This document shows positions 38,043 through 46,853 of a stretch of DNA of 64,000 nt, piece after piece (position 1 is the first letter of the stretch; the number at the start of each line of letters is the position of its first letter). The stretch comes from Poriferisocius sp965200775 (GTDB taxonomy: Bacteria > Actinomycetota > Acidimicrobiia > Acidimicrobiales > Bin134): positions 1,860,001-1,924,000 of the forward strand of contig OZ241383.1 in NCBI GenBank assembly GCA_965200775.1. Direction: 5' to 3'. Position numbers and translations under genes: made by a program. Below the pieces are notes generated by a model. That model made no database searches and was not told the DNA's origin. It saw nothing but the letters and a program-made list of their open reading frames with translations.

Positions 38043-38987
38043 TCAGAACACCGCGATGGGGTTCACCGCGCACCCGGTTCCTCCGGGGAGTCGAAGCGGG
38101 GAAACGGTCAGGAAGAACTCCCACCGGTTGTGGTCGGCACAGGCGCCGGCCAGCTCGACCAAGTCCAGGTTGTCCAACAGGTGTACCCCCATTCCGGCCA
38201 GGCAGTGCTGGTGAAGTGGCAAGGACCAACCGTCGAGCATCGGCACGCCGGGGCCGAAGTTGTCCGACACCCCGTCGCTGCCCAGCACAGCCACGTCCCG
38301 TTCCCTGATCCAGGGGATGGCAGTGGCGTGCAATCCGGCGATTCCATCCGACATGGGCTGGGGACCTTCGGCGTGACGGCGGCGAGCCCGTCCGGTGGCG
38401 ATTATGCAGATGTCGCCGGGTCCGACCTCCATGCCGGCGTCAGCTTCGGCCCGGTCCAGCTCGGCGGGCATGATCGGCTCGGTCGGGTCGATCCAGTCCA
38501 CGCCTCTTTGCCGGGGGATGTCGAGCAGCACCCCTCTCCCGCAGATGCCTCCGGCGCCGGCCATTACCGAGTTGTGCTCCCCGCCCACGGTGGTCTTCAC
38601 CGCAGAGCCGGGAAACCCGTTGTACATCTGACCTCTAACGAACACATGGCACAGGGCATCGAGGTGGGACACCGCGATGCCGTGGCAGGCGATTCCCAGC
38701 CAATCCGATGTCTGCTGGAAACCGGGCATCGGGTCGTGGTCGGCGGAGTCGCCGGCCATCAGCATGTGATGCAGAACCGGGTTGGGATTGCCTGGACTCG
38801 AGTCGGCCGACAGGTCGAAAGCACAACTCACCGTCTGCCCGCTGTCGATGAGCGCCCCGGCTGCGGACCGACGTTCGGGGGTGATGAGGTTGAGCGCCCC
38901 TCGCTCGTCGTCTTCTCCCCACCGTCCCCAGTTTTTGACCTGTTCCCAGGTCTGGTCCAACCACTCGTGGGTAACCGCGTCAGCCAT
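38043..38987 (-). CDS. Cyclase-family (kynurenine formamidase-like) metal hydrolase
   Basis: 314 residues of the Cyclase/KynB family, recognised by the metal motif region ACHGIAVSHLDALCHV near residue 105 and the DDERGALNLITPERR start typical of the larger subgroup. These enzymes use zinc or manganese to open amides, lactones or cyclic intermediates. TAACAT lies 6 nt before ATG 38987, a clear leaderless start. Its stop is 6 nt before the deacetylase start, so the two may share an mRNA, although the functions look unrelated. The substrate is unknown. Confidence 0.86.
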   Translation of the reverse strand: MADAVTHEWLDQTWEQVKNWGRWGEDDERGALNLITPERRSAAGALIDSGQTVSCAFDLSADSSPGNPNPVLHHMLMAGDSADHDPMPGFQQTSDWLGIACHGIAVSHLDALCHVFVRGQMYNGFPGSAVKTTVGGEHNSVMAGAGGICGRGVLLDIPRQRGVDWIDPTEPIMPAELDRAEADAGMEVGPGDICIIATGRARRRHAEGPQPMSDGIAGLHATAIPWIRERDVAVLGSDGVSDNFGPGVPMLDGWSLPLHQHCLAGMGVHLLDNLDLVELAGACADHNRWEFFLTVSPLRLPGGTGCAVNPIAVF

Positions 38988-38993
38988 GCGACG

Positions 38994-38999
38994 ATGTTA
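38994..38999 (-). promoter_or_regulatory. -10-like hexamer TAACAT before the cyclase-family gene
   Basis: TAACAT on the minus strand, 6 nt before ATG 38987. Confidence 0.5.
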
Positions 39000-39023
39000 C
39001 GCCGGTAATGGCGGAAAACCGGG

Positions 39024-39875
39024 TCAGTCTACTTCCGCGGTCGGAGGGACTCTTCGCTCCAGCAGAGCGTCGTAGCGGACTTGAATCTGGTTGGCGAAGC
39101 TGGGCTTGGTGGGGATGAGGAAGTCACCGGCCCGGATGCCGTCCATCACCGGCCCAACCACTTCGGTGGGTGGGATGCCGGTCTCGGTCATCTGGGCAAG
39201 TGATTCCACCACGAAGGCGTTGTCCTCGCTCAGGTCGGTGCCGTACCGCTCGCTTCTTACCCGAGCGGTGTGGGCGATGGCGGTGTCGATTGAACTCGGG
39301 GTGAGCACCGAGGCTCTGACCTTGGATCCCACGGCGGCCAGGTCCAGGGCCAGACACTCGGTGAGCGAGAACGCCGCGCACTTGGACACCACATAGGGGC
39401 TCGAGAACTGCCCCGCCACAAAGGCGGCAACCGAAGCGGTGTTCACGATGTGGCCCACGGTGTCTTGGGCGATCATGCGGGGCACGAACGCTGCCACCCC
39501 GTTGATGATGCCGTACACGTTCACCCCCAGCACCCAGTCCCAGTCGGATGTGCTGCGCTCCCACATCAGCCCAGCCTGGAACACTCCGGCGTTGTTGAAC
39601 AGCAGGTCCACCTGCCCGAAGGCATCCCATGCCGCGTCGGCCAGAGCCTCGACCGACACCCGGTCGGCCACATCCACCACCACGGCCACGGCCACGGAGT
39701 CGCCTTCCAATCCGGCGACGGTGGCCGCGGCACCGGCTTCGTCGATGTCTGCGGCCACGACCTTGGCCCCCTGCTGGGATAACCCCGAAGCCAGAGCGGC
39801 CCCGATGCCACTGCCCGCCCCGGTGATCACCGCTACCTTGCCCTGGAAGTCGTGCAGGGTCTCTGAATCGCTCAT
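39024..39875 (-). CDS. SDR-family dehydrogenase
   Basis: 283 residues of classical SDR: TGAGSGIGAALAS cofactor loop, FNNAGV, catalytic Ser in VNTASVAAFV, YVVSK as Tyr-x3-Lys, then SVLTPSSIDT. The C-terminus is longer than in minimal SDRs and ends without the DGG motif, as in the group acting on retinol-, steroid- or cyclohexanol-like alcohols. CAACAT lies 6 nt before ATG 39875. It sits between the cyclase-family gene (36 nt downstream) and the beta-lactamase-like lipoprotein gene upstream. Confidence 0.85.
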   Translation of the reverse strand: MSDSETLHDFQGKVAVITGAGSGIGAALASGLSQQGAKVVAADIDEAGAAATVAGLEGDSVAVAVVVDVADRVSVEALADAAWDAFGQVDLLFNNAGVFQAGLMWERSTSDWDWVLGVNVYGIINGVAAFVPRMIAQDTVGHIVNTASVAAFVAGQFSSPYVVSKCAAFSLTECLALDLAAVGSKVRASVLTPSSIDTAIAHTARVRSERYGTDLSEDNAFVVESLAQMTETGIPPTEVVGPVMDGIRAGDFLIPTKPSFANQIQVRYDALLERRVPPTAEVD

Positions 39876-39881
39876 GGTCTC

Positions 39882-39887
39882 ATGTTG
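39882..39887 (-). promoter_or_regulatory. -10-like hexamer CAACAT before an SDR gene
   Basis: CAACAT on the minus strand, 6 nt before ATG 39875. Confidence 0.35.
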
Positions 39888-39928
39888 TCACGGACTAACC
39901 GCCGGTACGGATGCCAGGCGGCATCGGA

Positions 39929-41116
39929 TCAGGTCTTGGGCCAGAGTTCGGGGTTGTGGATGCCGTCCTGATCTCGCTCGCAGATTATCCCGGCGTCGCC
40001 GGAAATCTGGGCATAAATCCGGCACGAGGCCAAAGCCACCCATTGCAGCGACAGGTCGAAGTGCTCGCCGTGAGCGGTGAGGATCGCCACCGCAAACCAA
40101 CCCCCATCGGGCAGCTCCACCAACCCAGCATCGACAACCTGCCGGTAGTCCCTCGGACAACAGCCGGGCAGGAGCCAGCCCGACTTGTGTACCGCCGAGG
40201 TGGCCACTGTCGAGGGGAGGCGGTCCGGCAGTGCCCCATCCACGTCTCGGGGAAAGGCCAGCGAGCGGGAGGTATCCCGGAGCCAACCCTCGAGGGCGGA
40301 GGTCTCATCGGGACCCAGCAGCTCGCCCCGATGCAAGCGGGCGAAGAAGTGGGCCAGATCGACTGCGGTGGTGCGGTTTCCCGCCGGCGCCTCGGGCCGG
40401 AAGTCGGCTGCGGTTCGATCAGGACCGTTGAACCTCCAGGCCTCCAGGCGGGTATCGAGCAGGCCGGCAACCTCCCAGGTCCAAGCGTTCACCGAATCCA
40501 CCCCTCCGGCCAGGTCGATCATCTCCCCACCGGCAAGATTGTCGGACAAGGCCAGGACTTGGCCGGCCAGGGGCCGCACCGCTTCCAGCCCGGCAGCGTG
40601 GATCGCGGCAGCCGTCCACAACGGCTTGACCGCGCTGGCAGAGATCTGGGAGACGTGTGCGTTGATTCCGTAGATCGACTCATCGGGCAGGACGATGGCC
40701 ATCGAGATCTCCGCGCTGGGGTTCCATTCCCTGGCGATCTCCGCCAGTGCTTCCAGCTCCTCGGCCAGCCGGGGCTCGAAATCCTCTGGCAGCGTGGCCA
40801 CGAACGCTTCCGCGGCCGGATCGAGGGTTGCCACGGCTGTGGACGACGGGGCATCAGGAGCATCCGGTGACGGCGAGGGCGAGCCAGGAGCAGACCCAGT
40901 GGGAGACGTAGCGGGAGTGGTCGCCTCGCCTGTGGTTGGGGTCGGCTCGGGGGCCACGGATTCCGGGCTTCCGGTCTGGGGAGTCGCGGGGCTGAATACC
41001 TGGGTGGTCTTCGTCCCACCCACCCCGCAGCCCGCAACGGCAACGAGGAATACCGTCGCCACTCCAAGAGCAGTGGCCCGGGGCCAAGCCCGCGACACGC
41101 TCTCGCTCTCGATCAT
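39929..41116 (-). CDS. Lipoprotein serine hydrolase, class A beta-lactamase/PBP-like
   Basis: 395 residues. The lipobox is VAGC near residue 30, followed by about 70 residues rich in Pro, Thr and Ser. The hydrolase domain shows the three active-site elements in order: Ser-x2-Lys as SAVK near 180, SDN as LSDNLAGG, and KSG (KSGWLLPGC) near 330. This is the class A beta-lactamase plan, but spacing and context differ from true resistance enzymes; a D,D-peptidase or esterase on the outer face of the membrane is equally likely. It is the second secreted lipoprotein in this stretch with the deacetylase. Confidence 0.82.
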   Translation of the reverse strand: MIESESVSRAWPRATALGVATVFLVAVAGCGVGGTKTTQVFSPATPQTGSPESVAPEPTPTTGEATTPATSPTGSAPGSPSPSPDAPDAPSSTAVATLDPAAEAFVATLPEDFEPRLAEELEALAEIAREWNPSAEISMAIVLPDESIYGINAHVSQISASAVKPLWTAAAIHAAGLEAVRPLAGQVLALSDNLAGGEMIDLAGGVDSVNAWTWEVAGLLDTRLEAWRFNGPDRTAADFRPEAPAGNRTTAVDLAHFFARLHRGELLGPDETSALEGWLRDTSRSLAFPRDVDGALPDRLPSTVATSAVHKSGWLLPGCCPRDYRQVVDAGLVELPDGGWFAVAILTAHGEHFDLSLQWVALASCRIYAQISGDAGIICERDQDGIHNPELWPKT

Positions 41117-41138
41117 CGACGCACGGCTTCTGCCCCGT

Positions 41139-41933
41139 TCAAGAGCAGATGTCGTTGACCCAGGTCATGTCGGTGCTCCCACCTGCTTCCAGCAGTGGGC
41201 CGTCGTAGTTGGGTGAGGTCATAACCGAGGCGTCCCGGCGGTAGTTGATGAAGTGAACCCCCTCGTCACCGCTGTAGAGCTTGTAGTGGCGGTCGGCGGC
41301 CACCCAGAGGGTGTCACCAACCCCGATCACCCGGCGACCCACCCGGATCTCCCCCCGCAGCACATGGATCAGCTCGTCCTGGGAGTGGCTGTGGGCCGAC
41401 GACTCGAACCGTTGAGGACGGTCGGTGGACAGCAGCCAGACCCTGTTGGTATGGGCCGAGGCATCGGAAAAGAAGCGGGTGCGCTGAGTGTCGTTCACCG
41501 TGGCCCACAGCCCGCCGGGGCCGACCACCCTCACACCCCGACCGGCGGTGTCGGCCGGACCTCTCAGCCCCGATGATGGGGGAACCGGATCGGTCGGCCC
41601 CACATGAACGATGCTCGTGTCCGACGCCGCGGTTGCGCAGGCCGTCACCCCGGCCTCCACGATCACTGCGCCGTCGGCGGGGCAGGTACGCCCATCGATC
41701 GCCAAGCTGCCCGATCGCACGTAAACGGCCTCGTCTCCGTGCTCGTTACCCCACCGCATCTCCGCACCGGCGGCCAGCTCTGCGGTCACAAGCCACAACG
41801 AAACCCCCTGCGGGCTCACTCGACGGGCGGTGTGGTCCCCGGTGATGGTGACAGTCGCTGTGGGGTACCCATGTGCCGGCGTCGTCTCGGCACCATGGAT
41901 CACATCAACGGGGCTCGCCGGTGCTGCGCTCAT
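41139..41933 (-). CDS. Two-domain cupin protein
   Basis: 264 residues with two cupin barrels: WGNEHGDEAVYVRSGSLAID in the first and SAHSHSQDELIHVLRGEIRV in the second, each followed by a G-D/G-A turn. The second keeps the His-x-His...Glu metal site; in the first, one His is replaced. It may be a metal-dependent dioxygenase or isomerase, or a sensor. ATG 41933 has AAGGA about 10 nt upstream; longer frames run into the acyltransferase gene and are rejected. It lies 4 nt after that gene's stop. Confidence 0.78.
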   Translation of the reverse strand: MSAAPASPVDVIHGAETTPAHGYPTATVTITGDHTARRVSPQGVSLWLVTAELAAGAEMRWGNEHGDEAVYVRSGSLAIDGRTCPADGAVIVEAGVTACATAASDTSIVHVGPTDPVPPSSGLRGPADTAGRGVRVVGPGGLWATVNDTQRTRFFSDASAHTNRVWLLSTDRPQRFESSAHSHSQDELIHVLRGEIRVGRRVIGVGDTLWVAADRHYKLYSGDEGVHFINYRRDASVMTSPNYDGPLLEAGGSTDMTWVNDICS

Positions 41934-41937
41934 CACA

Positions 41938-42633
41938 TCAAATCCTTGCAGATGCCAGCTCCAGGGCTTCATCCATTGCCGACTGCATGGCTTCGGAAAG
42001 CCGGTCTGTGAGCAGACTCCGGTCGTCGCTGGTCTGTCTCCTCTGTTGGATACAGGGGGGCGACAGCGGCTCGGCAACCACGATGGCCACCGGCACCCGG
42101 CGGGGGAACCGGGCCTTGGGCGGCATGGCCTGTTCGGTTCCGGCCACGCCCACCGGAAAGATCAGCACCCCGGCTCGAAGGGCCAGGAACGCGGTGCCGC
42201 CGAAGATTGCCCCCACCTGATTTCCGGACTGGCGGGTGCCCTCGGGGAACACCAGCAACGGCTCGCCACGGGCCAGCAGGTCGAGGGCCGCCTGAAGGGA
42301 TCGGCGGTCCCCCACCCCCCGATGAACCGGGAAGCACCCCAAAGTGGCGCTGATCCAGGTGCCCACGGCCCCCTTGAACATCTCCTTTTTTGCCAGCGAG
42401 CGCACGATCCGGGGGCACAGGGAGTTCACCAGGGGAGCATCGAGGTTGGACCGGTGGACCGGTGCGATGATGAACGCTCCTTCACCCTTCAGGCGGTCGG
42501 CCCCCACCACCTCGGTGCGCAAGTAGACGCGGCCGATCACCCGGATGATGCGACCCAGCATCCGGTAGATCATCCGGGCACGGCGAGTGCCCCAGACGGC
42601 TTGAACCCGCTCCTCGAGGCGACGGTCAACCAT
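41938..42633 (-). CDS. 1-acylglycerol-3-phosphate O-acyltransferase (PlsC-like)
   Basis: 231 residues of the PlsC acyltransferase fold: His-x4-Asp in APVHRSNLDAPL near 55, and FPEGTRQSG near 130 for phosphate binding, plus a hydrophobic N-terminal segment that should sit at the membrane. It would put the second acyl chain on lysophosphatidic acid or modify another hydroxyl. ATG 42633 overlaps the stop of the CoxL-like gene by 8 bp, so translation is coupled. Its pairing with a hydroxylase large subunit is unusual. Confidence 0.85.
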   Translation of the reverse strand: MVDRRLEERVQAVWGTRRARMIYRMLGRIIRVIGRVYLRTEVVGADRLKGEGAFIIAPVHRSNLDAPLVNSLCPRIVRSLAKKEMFKGAVGTWISATLGCFPVHRGVGDRRSLQAALDLLARGEPLLVFPEGTRQSGNQVGAIFGGTAFLALRAGVLIFPVGVAGTEQAMPPKARFPRRVPVAIVVAEPLSPPCIQQRRQTSDDRSLLTDRLSEAMQSAMDEALELASARI

Positions 42634-44881
42634 GGCTTCGTATCGCTTCCCATATCCGCTGGGGTGACAGAGGCATGTCCAGGTGGCGTACTCCAAGGTG
42701 GGCCAGGGCGTCGACTACCGCGTTCTGCACCGCGGCGGTGGCCCCAACGGTTCCCGACTCGCCTATGCCCTTGGCTCCGAGCAAGTTGCGGTCGGTGGGA
42801 GTCTCGGAGCGAACCAGCTCGAAGCTGGGCAGCTCGGTGGCGGAGATCACCAGGTAGTCGGCGAAGTTGGTGGTGAGTGGAATGGCGTTGTCGTCGTACC
42901 GCAGCTCCTCCAGCAGGGCCTGGGCCACACCCCCGGCGATCCCCCCGTGAATCTGCCCCTCGAAGATCAGCGGGTTCAGCACGGTGCCGGCGTCGTCCAC
43001 CGCCACCAGCCGCACCAGCTCCACCCCGCCGGTTTCGACATCCACCTCTACCACGGCCACATGGGCGCCGAACGGGAAGGTCTGGCCCCCGGACTCGAAT
43101 TCCGACTCCACTGTCAGCGGGCCCTCCAGAGCAGCGGCAACTTCCGACCAACCCACCGTCACCGCTGGGGTGCCTGCTACGTGGAAGCCCTCCACCTCCT
43201 GGCTGTGAACCACGTCGCTCACCGCCGCTTCCAGCAGGTCGGCCGCAGTGGGCAATGCGCGTTCCACCAGCCGCTGGGAGGCATCGACCAGCATCGACCC
43301 CACGATCTGCGCCGACCGGGACCCGCCCGTGACCTGCCCCCGAGGGGTGAGGTCGGTGTTGCCGCCGGTCGCTTGCACCCGGTCGAGATCGATCCCCAGG
43401 CAATCGGCCACGATCATCGGCCACACCGTCTCGTGGCCCTGACCGTGGGGAGTTGAGCTGGTCACAGCGTTGACCGTGCCGTCGGGGCACAGCTCCACCG
43501 AGGCGAAATCACCGGCCCCAGTGGTGGCGGTCACCTCCACATAGCTCGATAGGCCAATGCCCAAAAGCACCGGCGCACCGCAGGCTCGCAGTTCGGCCTG
43601 CTGTGCCCTCAAGCGGTCGTACCCGGCTCGGTCCAGCGCCAGCTCGAGCACCTTTCGGTAGTCGCCCGAGTCGTAGCTCACCCCGGAGATGGCGGCGTGA
43701 GGGAAGGAGTCGGGGCTGATGAAGTTGCGGCGGCGAACTTCGGCGGGGTCCATGTCGATCTCGGCGGCGAACACATCAACCGCCCGCTCGATGGCCGATG
43801 CGGCCTCGGGCCTGCCGGCTCCCCTGTAGGCCCCGTTGGGGGTTGTTGAGGTGGGAACAGAGACGCCGTCGAACCCGGCCTGGGCGATGTCGTACACGCC
43901 GGTGAACATGGCCATGGTCATGCGGGGCAGGAACCCGGCGATCAGAGGGTAGGCCCCGCTGTCCTGGATCACGTCCAACTGGTAAGCGGTAATCCGCCCG
44001 TCCCGGCTGCCGCCCACGATCACATCCTGGATCTGGCCCCTACCGCCTCCCAGACCGGTCATCGACTGGGTTCGGGTTTCCGTCCATGCGCACGGGCGTC
44101 CCAGTTGCCGGGCCAGCCAGGCCAGAAGGGCTTCCTCGGGGTAGCAGCGGAACTTGGCCCCGAAGCTGCCTCCCACGTCGGGGGTGATTACGAGCACCTG
44201 GTCGGGATCCAACCCGAAGATGCTCACCAGCGCATCCTTCACGTTGTGGCTGCCCTGCGTGGCGGTGTGGTGGATCAACCGCTCGCCTTCCCAGTACGAG
44301 AAGCCGGTTCGGGGTTCGATGGGGGCCGCCGACATGCGCTGGTTGCGGAATCGGGCACGCACCACCACCTCACACCGGCTGAAGTCGGGCCGCTCCCCCG
44401 CTGCACAGCTGAACACCGTTTGGTCGTCAACCTCCTCGAACAGCGTCACCTCCCCCCGCAGCGAGGCCTCCATGTCGGCCAGCGAGGGAAGCGGCTCATA
44501 CTCCACGGCCACCAACTCGACAGCGTCGGCGGCCTGGCCGGCATCGTCGGCCACCACCGCAGCCACCGGCTCCCCTACGTAACGAACCACTTCCCGGGCC
44601 AGCATGGTGCGAGCCATCTGCTCGTTCATGCCCGGAAACGGCGGCGGGTAGGCCAGTACATCGGCGTCCACGTCGGCGGCGGTGAACACACCGACCACGC
44701 CAGGAGCGGCAGCGGCGGCTTGGGTGTCCACCGATACCAGCCTGGCATGGGGCTCGGTGGCGGTCACATAAGCCACATGAGCGGCATCGGGGGGAACCAG
44801 GTTGGCGACGAACGCACCCTGGCCGGTGAGAAAACGAGGGTCTTCCCTCCGCAGAACCGGATGGCCGAGAATCGAGGGCAT
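42626..44881 (-). CDS. Orphan xanthine dehydrogenase/CoxL-like molybdenum hydroxylase large subunit (copy 1)
   Basis: 751 residues. N-terminal domain starts ILGHPVLRREDPRFLTG; molybdopterin-binding segments are GGSFGAKFRCYPE near 245 and the active-site loop NGAYRGAGRPEAA near 360, the AYRGAGR form called form II CoxL; the C-terminal Glu loop is GAKGIGESGTVGA. It should hydroxylate an aldehyde, heterocycle or CO-like carbon using Mo-MCD, but the FAD and 2Fe-2S subunits normally encoded beside it are missing here. ATG 44881 is preferred to the TTG at 44896. Its stop overlaps the acyltransferase start. Confidence 0.88.
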   Translation of the reverse strand: MPSILGHPVLRREDPRFLTGQGAFVANLVPPDAAHVAYVTATEPHARLVSVDTQAAAAAPGVVGVFTAADVDADVLAYPPPFPGMNEQMARTMLAREVVRYVGEPVAAVVADDAGQAADAVELVAVEYEPLPSLADMEASLRGEVTLFEEVDDQTVFSCAAGERPDFSRCEVVVRARFRNQRMSAAPIEPRTGFSYWEGERLIHHTATQGSHNVKDALVSIFGLDPDQVLVITPDVGGSFGAKFRCYPEEALLAWLARQLGRPCAWTETRTQSMTGLGGGRGQIQDVIVGGSRDGRITAYQLDVIQDSGAYPLIAGFLPRMTMAMFTGVYDIAQAGFDGVSVPTSTTPNGAYRGAGRPEAASAIERAVDVFAAEIDMDPAEVRRRNFISPDSFPHAAISGVSYDSGDYRKVLELALDRAGYDRLRAQQAELRACGAPVLLGIGLSSYVEVTATTGAGDFASVELCPDGTVNAVTSSTPHGQGHETVWPMIVADCLGIDLDRVQATGGNTDLTPRGQVTGGSRSAQIVGSMLVDASQRLVERALPTAADLLEAAVSDVVHSQEVEGFHVAGTPAVTVGWSEVAAALEGPLTVESEFESGGQTFPFGAHVAVVEVDVETGGVELVRLVAVDDAGTVLNPLIFEGQIHGGIAGGVAQALLEELRYDDNAIPLTTNFADYLVISATELPSFELVRSETPTDRNLLGAKGIGESGTVGATAAVQNAVVDALAHLGVRHLDMPLSPQRIWEAIRSHG

Positions 44882-44955
44882 CAGATCAAGCGGCAACTAC
44901 CAGCTCGGGCCGGACAGGGGAAGCCGTTGGCCTGTGGGCCACCGGTGGTTCCACG

Positions 44956-45360
44956 TCAGTCGAACAGGGCGACGTCGGTGAACTCGATGAGGTTCCCGTC
45001 GGGGTCACGGCAGAAGGCCGAGCGCACCGGTACCCCGAAGTCCTCACGTTGGGACGGCCCGCCGGCGAACTCCACTCCCCGCTCCGCCAACTCGGCCATG
45101 GTGTCGTCGAACTCCTCGGAAGGGATGAACAGGGCGAAGTGGGACATGGAACTGGACATGTCGGGCATCTCATCCACCTTGCTCAAGTGGAGCTGCGAGG
45201 GGCCCATCCTCAGCCACGATCCCTGGAACCCACCAAAGTCGGGACGGGGGATCTTCTCAAGGCCCAGCTTCTCGGTGTAAAAGGCGTCGGCGGCCTCCAC
45301 ATCGGTTACCGGGATGTTCACATGCGAATAGGCAACCAGCCCCTTGACAGCAGCGCTCAT
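44956..45360 (-). CDS. VOC/glyoxalase-family protein
   Basis: 134 residues forming two beta-alpha-beta3 units: HVNIPVTDVEAADAFYTEKL at the start, LHLSKVDE in the middle and RSAFCRDPDGNLIEFTDV at the end. His and Glu positions for a metal site are present (SHVNI, HLSK, IEFT). Possible roles include glyoxalase, extradiol dioxygenase, epimerase or binding of bleomycin-like drugs. It has both a TAAAGT 7 nt upstream and a 4-bp ATGA overlap with the MFS gene, so it can be expressed alone or with the transporter; the latter suggests a drug or metabolite role. Confidence 0.82.
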   Translation of the reverse strand: MSAAVKGLVAYSHVNIPVTDVEAADAFYTEKLGLEKIPRPDFGGFQGSWLRMGPSQLHLSKVDEMPDMSSSMSHFALFIPSEEFDDTMAELAERGVEFAGGPSQREDFGVPVRSAFCRDPDGNLIEFTDVALFD

Positions 45361-46778
45361 CCTGTTGACTTTACGTCACCGGGCGGGATTGTTTTCTGCA
45401 ACGCCGAACAGCGCAGGCCCAACCCGGCGGTGATCACCCCGCCAACGGTCAGCATCATGTATCCGGCTCCGAGGTTGCCGACCTGCGCCACGGCCAGGGT
45501 TGAGCCGATGATGGTCACCGCGATGGCCACCCCGAAGGCGTTTCCCACCCTCATCATGGTCTGGGCCACGCTGGAACCGGACGAGAGGAAGTCGCTGGGC
45601 AGGTCGGCCACCATCACAGCGAACATCGACCCCCACACCAGGCCCGACCCCAACCCGGCCAGGGTCACGCTCGGCACCCAGGACCAGAGATCCTGTTGGC
45701 CTCCCAGCGTGGCCCACTGCCACACCATGCCCGCGGTCCACATCAGGCTCCCCGAAATCACGAACCGGGCCGGTCCCCAGCGGTCAGCCCACCGGCCCGA
45801 CAACGCCGACAACAGGCCGGTGAACACGAACACCGGGGTCAAGAGCATCCCGGCCTGGAAGATGGACAGGTTCCACACGCCGGTCAGGTACTCGACCCCC
45901 ACCAGTTGATGGCCGAAGAAGGTGGCCGAGAACACGAGCATCCCGTAGTTGCCGAACCGGAAACTGGAAAAGCGGAACAGGCCGGGGTCGATCACCGGAT
46001 TGGGGTGACGTCGCGACCGCCACGCCAGCATGCCGAGCACGACCGGACCTCCCACCAGCGACACCAAGACCCACGGGCTGACCCATGACCATTCCCGGCT
46101 CTGCACCAGGGCGAACACCACCCCGCCGACACCTGCTAGGAGCATAAGCGATCCAAGCCGGTCGGGAAGCTCCGGGGACTGCGGGCTCCGCTGCTCCTCG
46201 ATGACCAAGCCGACAAACACCAGGGCGATAACCCCGAACGGCACGTTCAACCAGAACGCCCACCGCCAATCGCCCACGTGTACGAGCAGGGCCCCCACCG
46301 ATGGGCCCATGGCCGCAGCCACGGCGCCGATGGCCGACCAGCTCCCCACCCCGGTTCCTCGGCGAGCCACAGGGAAGGCATCGATAACGATTGCCGCCCC
46401 CATCGGCAAACTCAGCGACGCGCCGATCGCCTGCAAGGCCCGTGCCCCGATGAGCACGCCGGTGTTGGGGGCCAACGCGGCCATCGTCGAGGCCATCGTG
46501 AAAACCACGACACCTGCCAGAAGGGTCCTCCGCCGACCCCACCGCTCCCCCAACACCCCGCACAGCACCAGGGTGGCGGAACCGACAATGGTGAAGGAGT
46601 TGATCACCCACGACAGCTCGGCCTCACCGGCATCGGGGAACGAGTCCTTGAGGTCGGCATAGACCACGAAGATGATGGACAGCGCCATTGCCGTCTGGAA
46701 GCTGGCCAGGCTGACCACCACCAGCACCAACCAGGCCCGGCGCATCACCGCCGGGTCCACGGCCGTCTGCTGCATCAC
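45357..46778 (-). CDS. MFS drug/proton antiporter (DHA2, 14-helix type)
   Basis: 473 residues with 13-14 hydrophobic segments. GERWGRRRTLLAG is the cytoplasmic loop 2-3 motif A, and LSWVINSFTIVGSATLVL lies in helix 2 as in DHA2 exporters; the SWSAIGAVAAAMGPSVGALL segment is the helix 5 motif C of antiporters. It should export a hydrophobic compound in exchange for protons. Start ATG 46778 is the first of two ATGs; no RBS is obvious. The VOC gene overlaps its stop. It is divergent from cysS. Confidence 0.88.
   Translation of the reverse strand: MMQQTAVDPAVMRRAWLVLVVVSLASFQTAMALSIIFVVYADLKDSFPDAGEAELSWVINSFTIVGSATLVLCGVLGERWGRRRTLLAGVVVFTMASTMAALAPNTGVLIGARALQAIGASLSLPMGAAIVIDAFPVARRGTGVGSWSAIGAVAAAMGPSVGALLVHVGDWRWAFWLNVPFGVIALVFVGLVIEEQRSPQSPELPDRLGSLMLLAGVGGVVFALVQSREWSWVSPWVLVSLVGGPVVLGMLAWRSRRHPNPVIDPGLFRFSSFRFGNYGMLVFSATFFGHQLVGVEYLTGVWNLSIFQAGMLLTPVFVFTGLLSALSGRWADRWGPARFVISGSLMWTAGMVWQWATLGGQQDLWSWVPSVTLAGLGSGLVWGSMFAVMVADLPSDFLSSGSSVAQTMMRVGNAFGVAIAVTIIGSTLAVAQVGNLGAGYMMLTVGGVITAGLGLRCSALQKTIPPGDVKSTG
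45368..45373 (-). promoter_or_regulatory. -10-like hexamer TAAAGT before the VOC gene
   Basis: TAAAGT on the minus strand, 7 nt before ATG 45360, inside the end of the MFS gene. Confidence 0.4.
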
Positions 46779-46841
46779 TTACCGACTGTAGCCCTGTCCG
46801 CTGCCCGGCAATCGGGTGGCAGCCCAGGACAGGCGCGCAAC

Positions 46842-46847
46842 TAACCT
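46842..46847 (+). promoter_or_regulatory. -10-like hexamer TAACCT before cysS
   Basis: TAACCT, 6 nt before GTG 46854. Confidence 0.5.
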
Positions 46848-46853
46848 TAAGGC

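Noticed and set aside
39929..41116. Beta-lactamase resistance gene
   Set aside because: Active-site motifs are present but the long linker, lipobox and divergent context do not allow a resistance claim.
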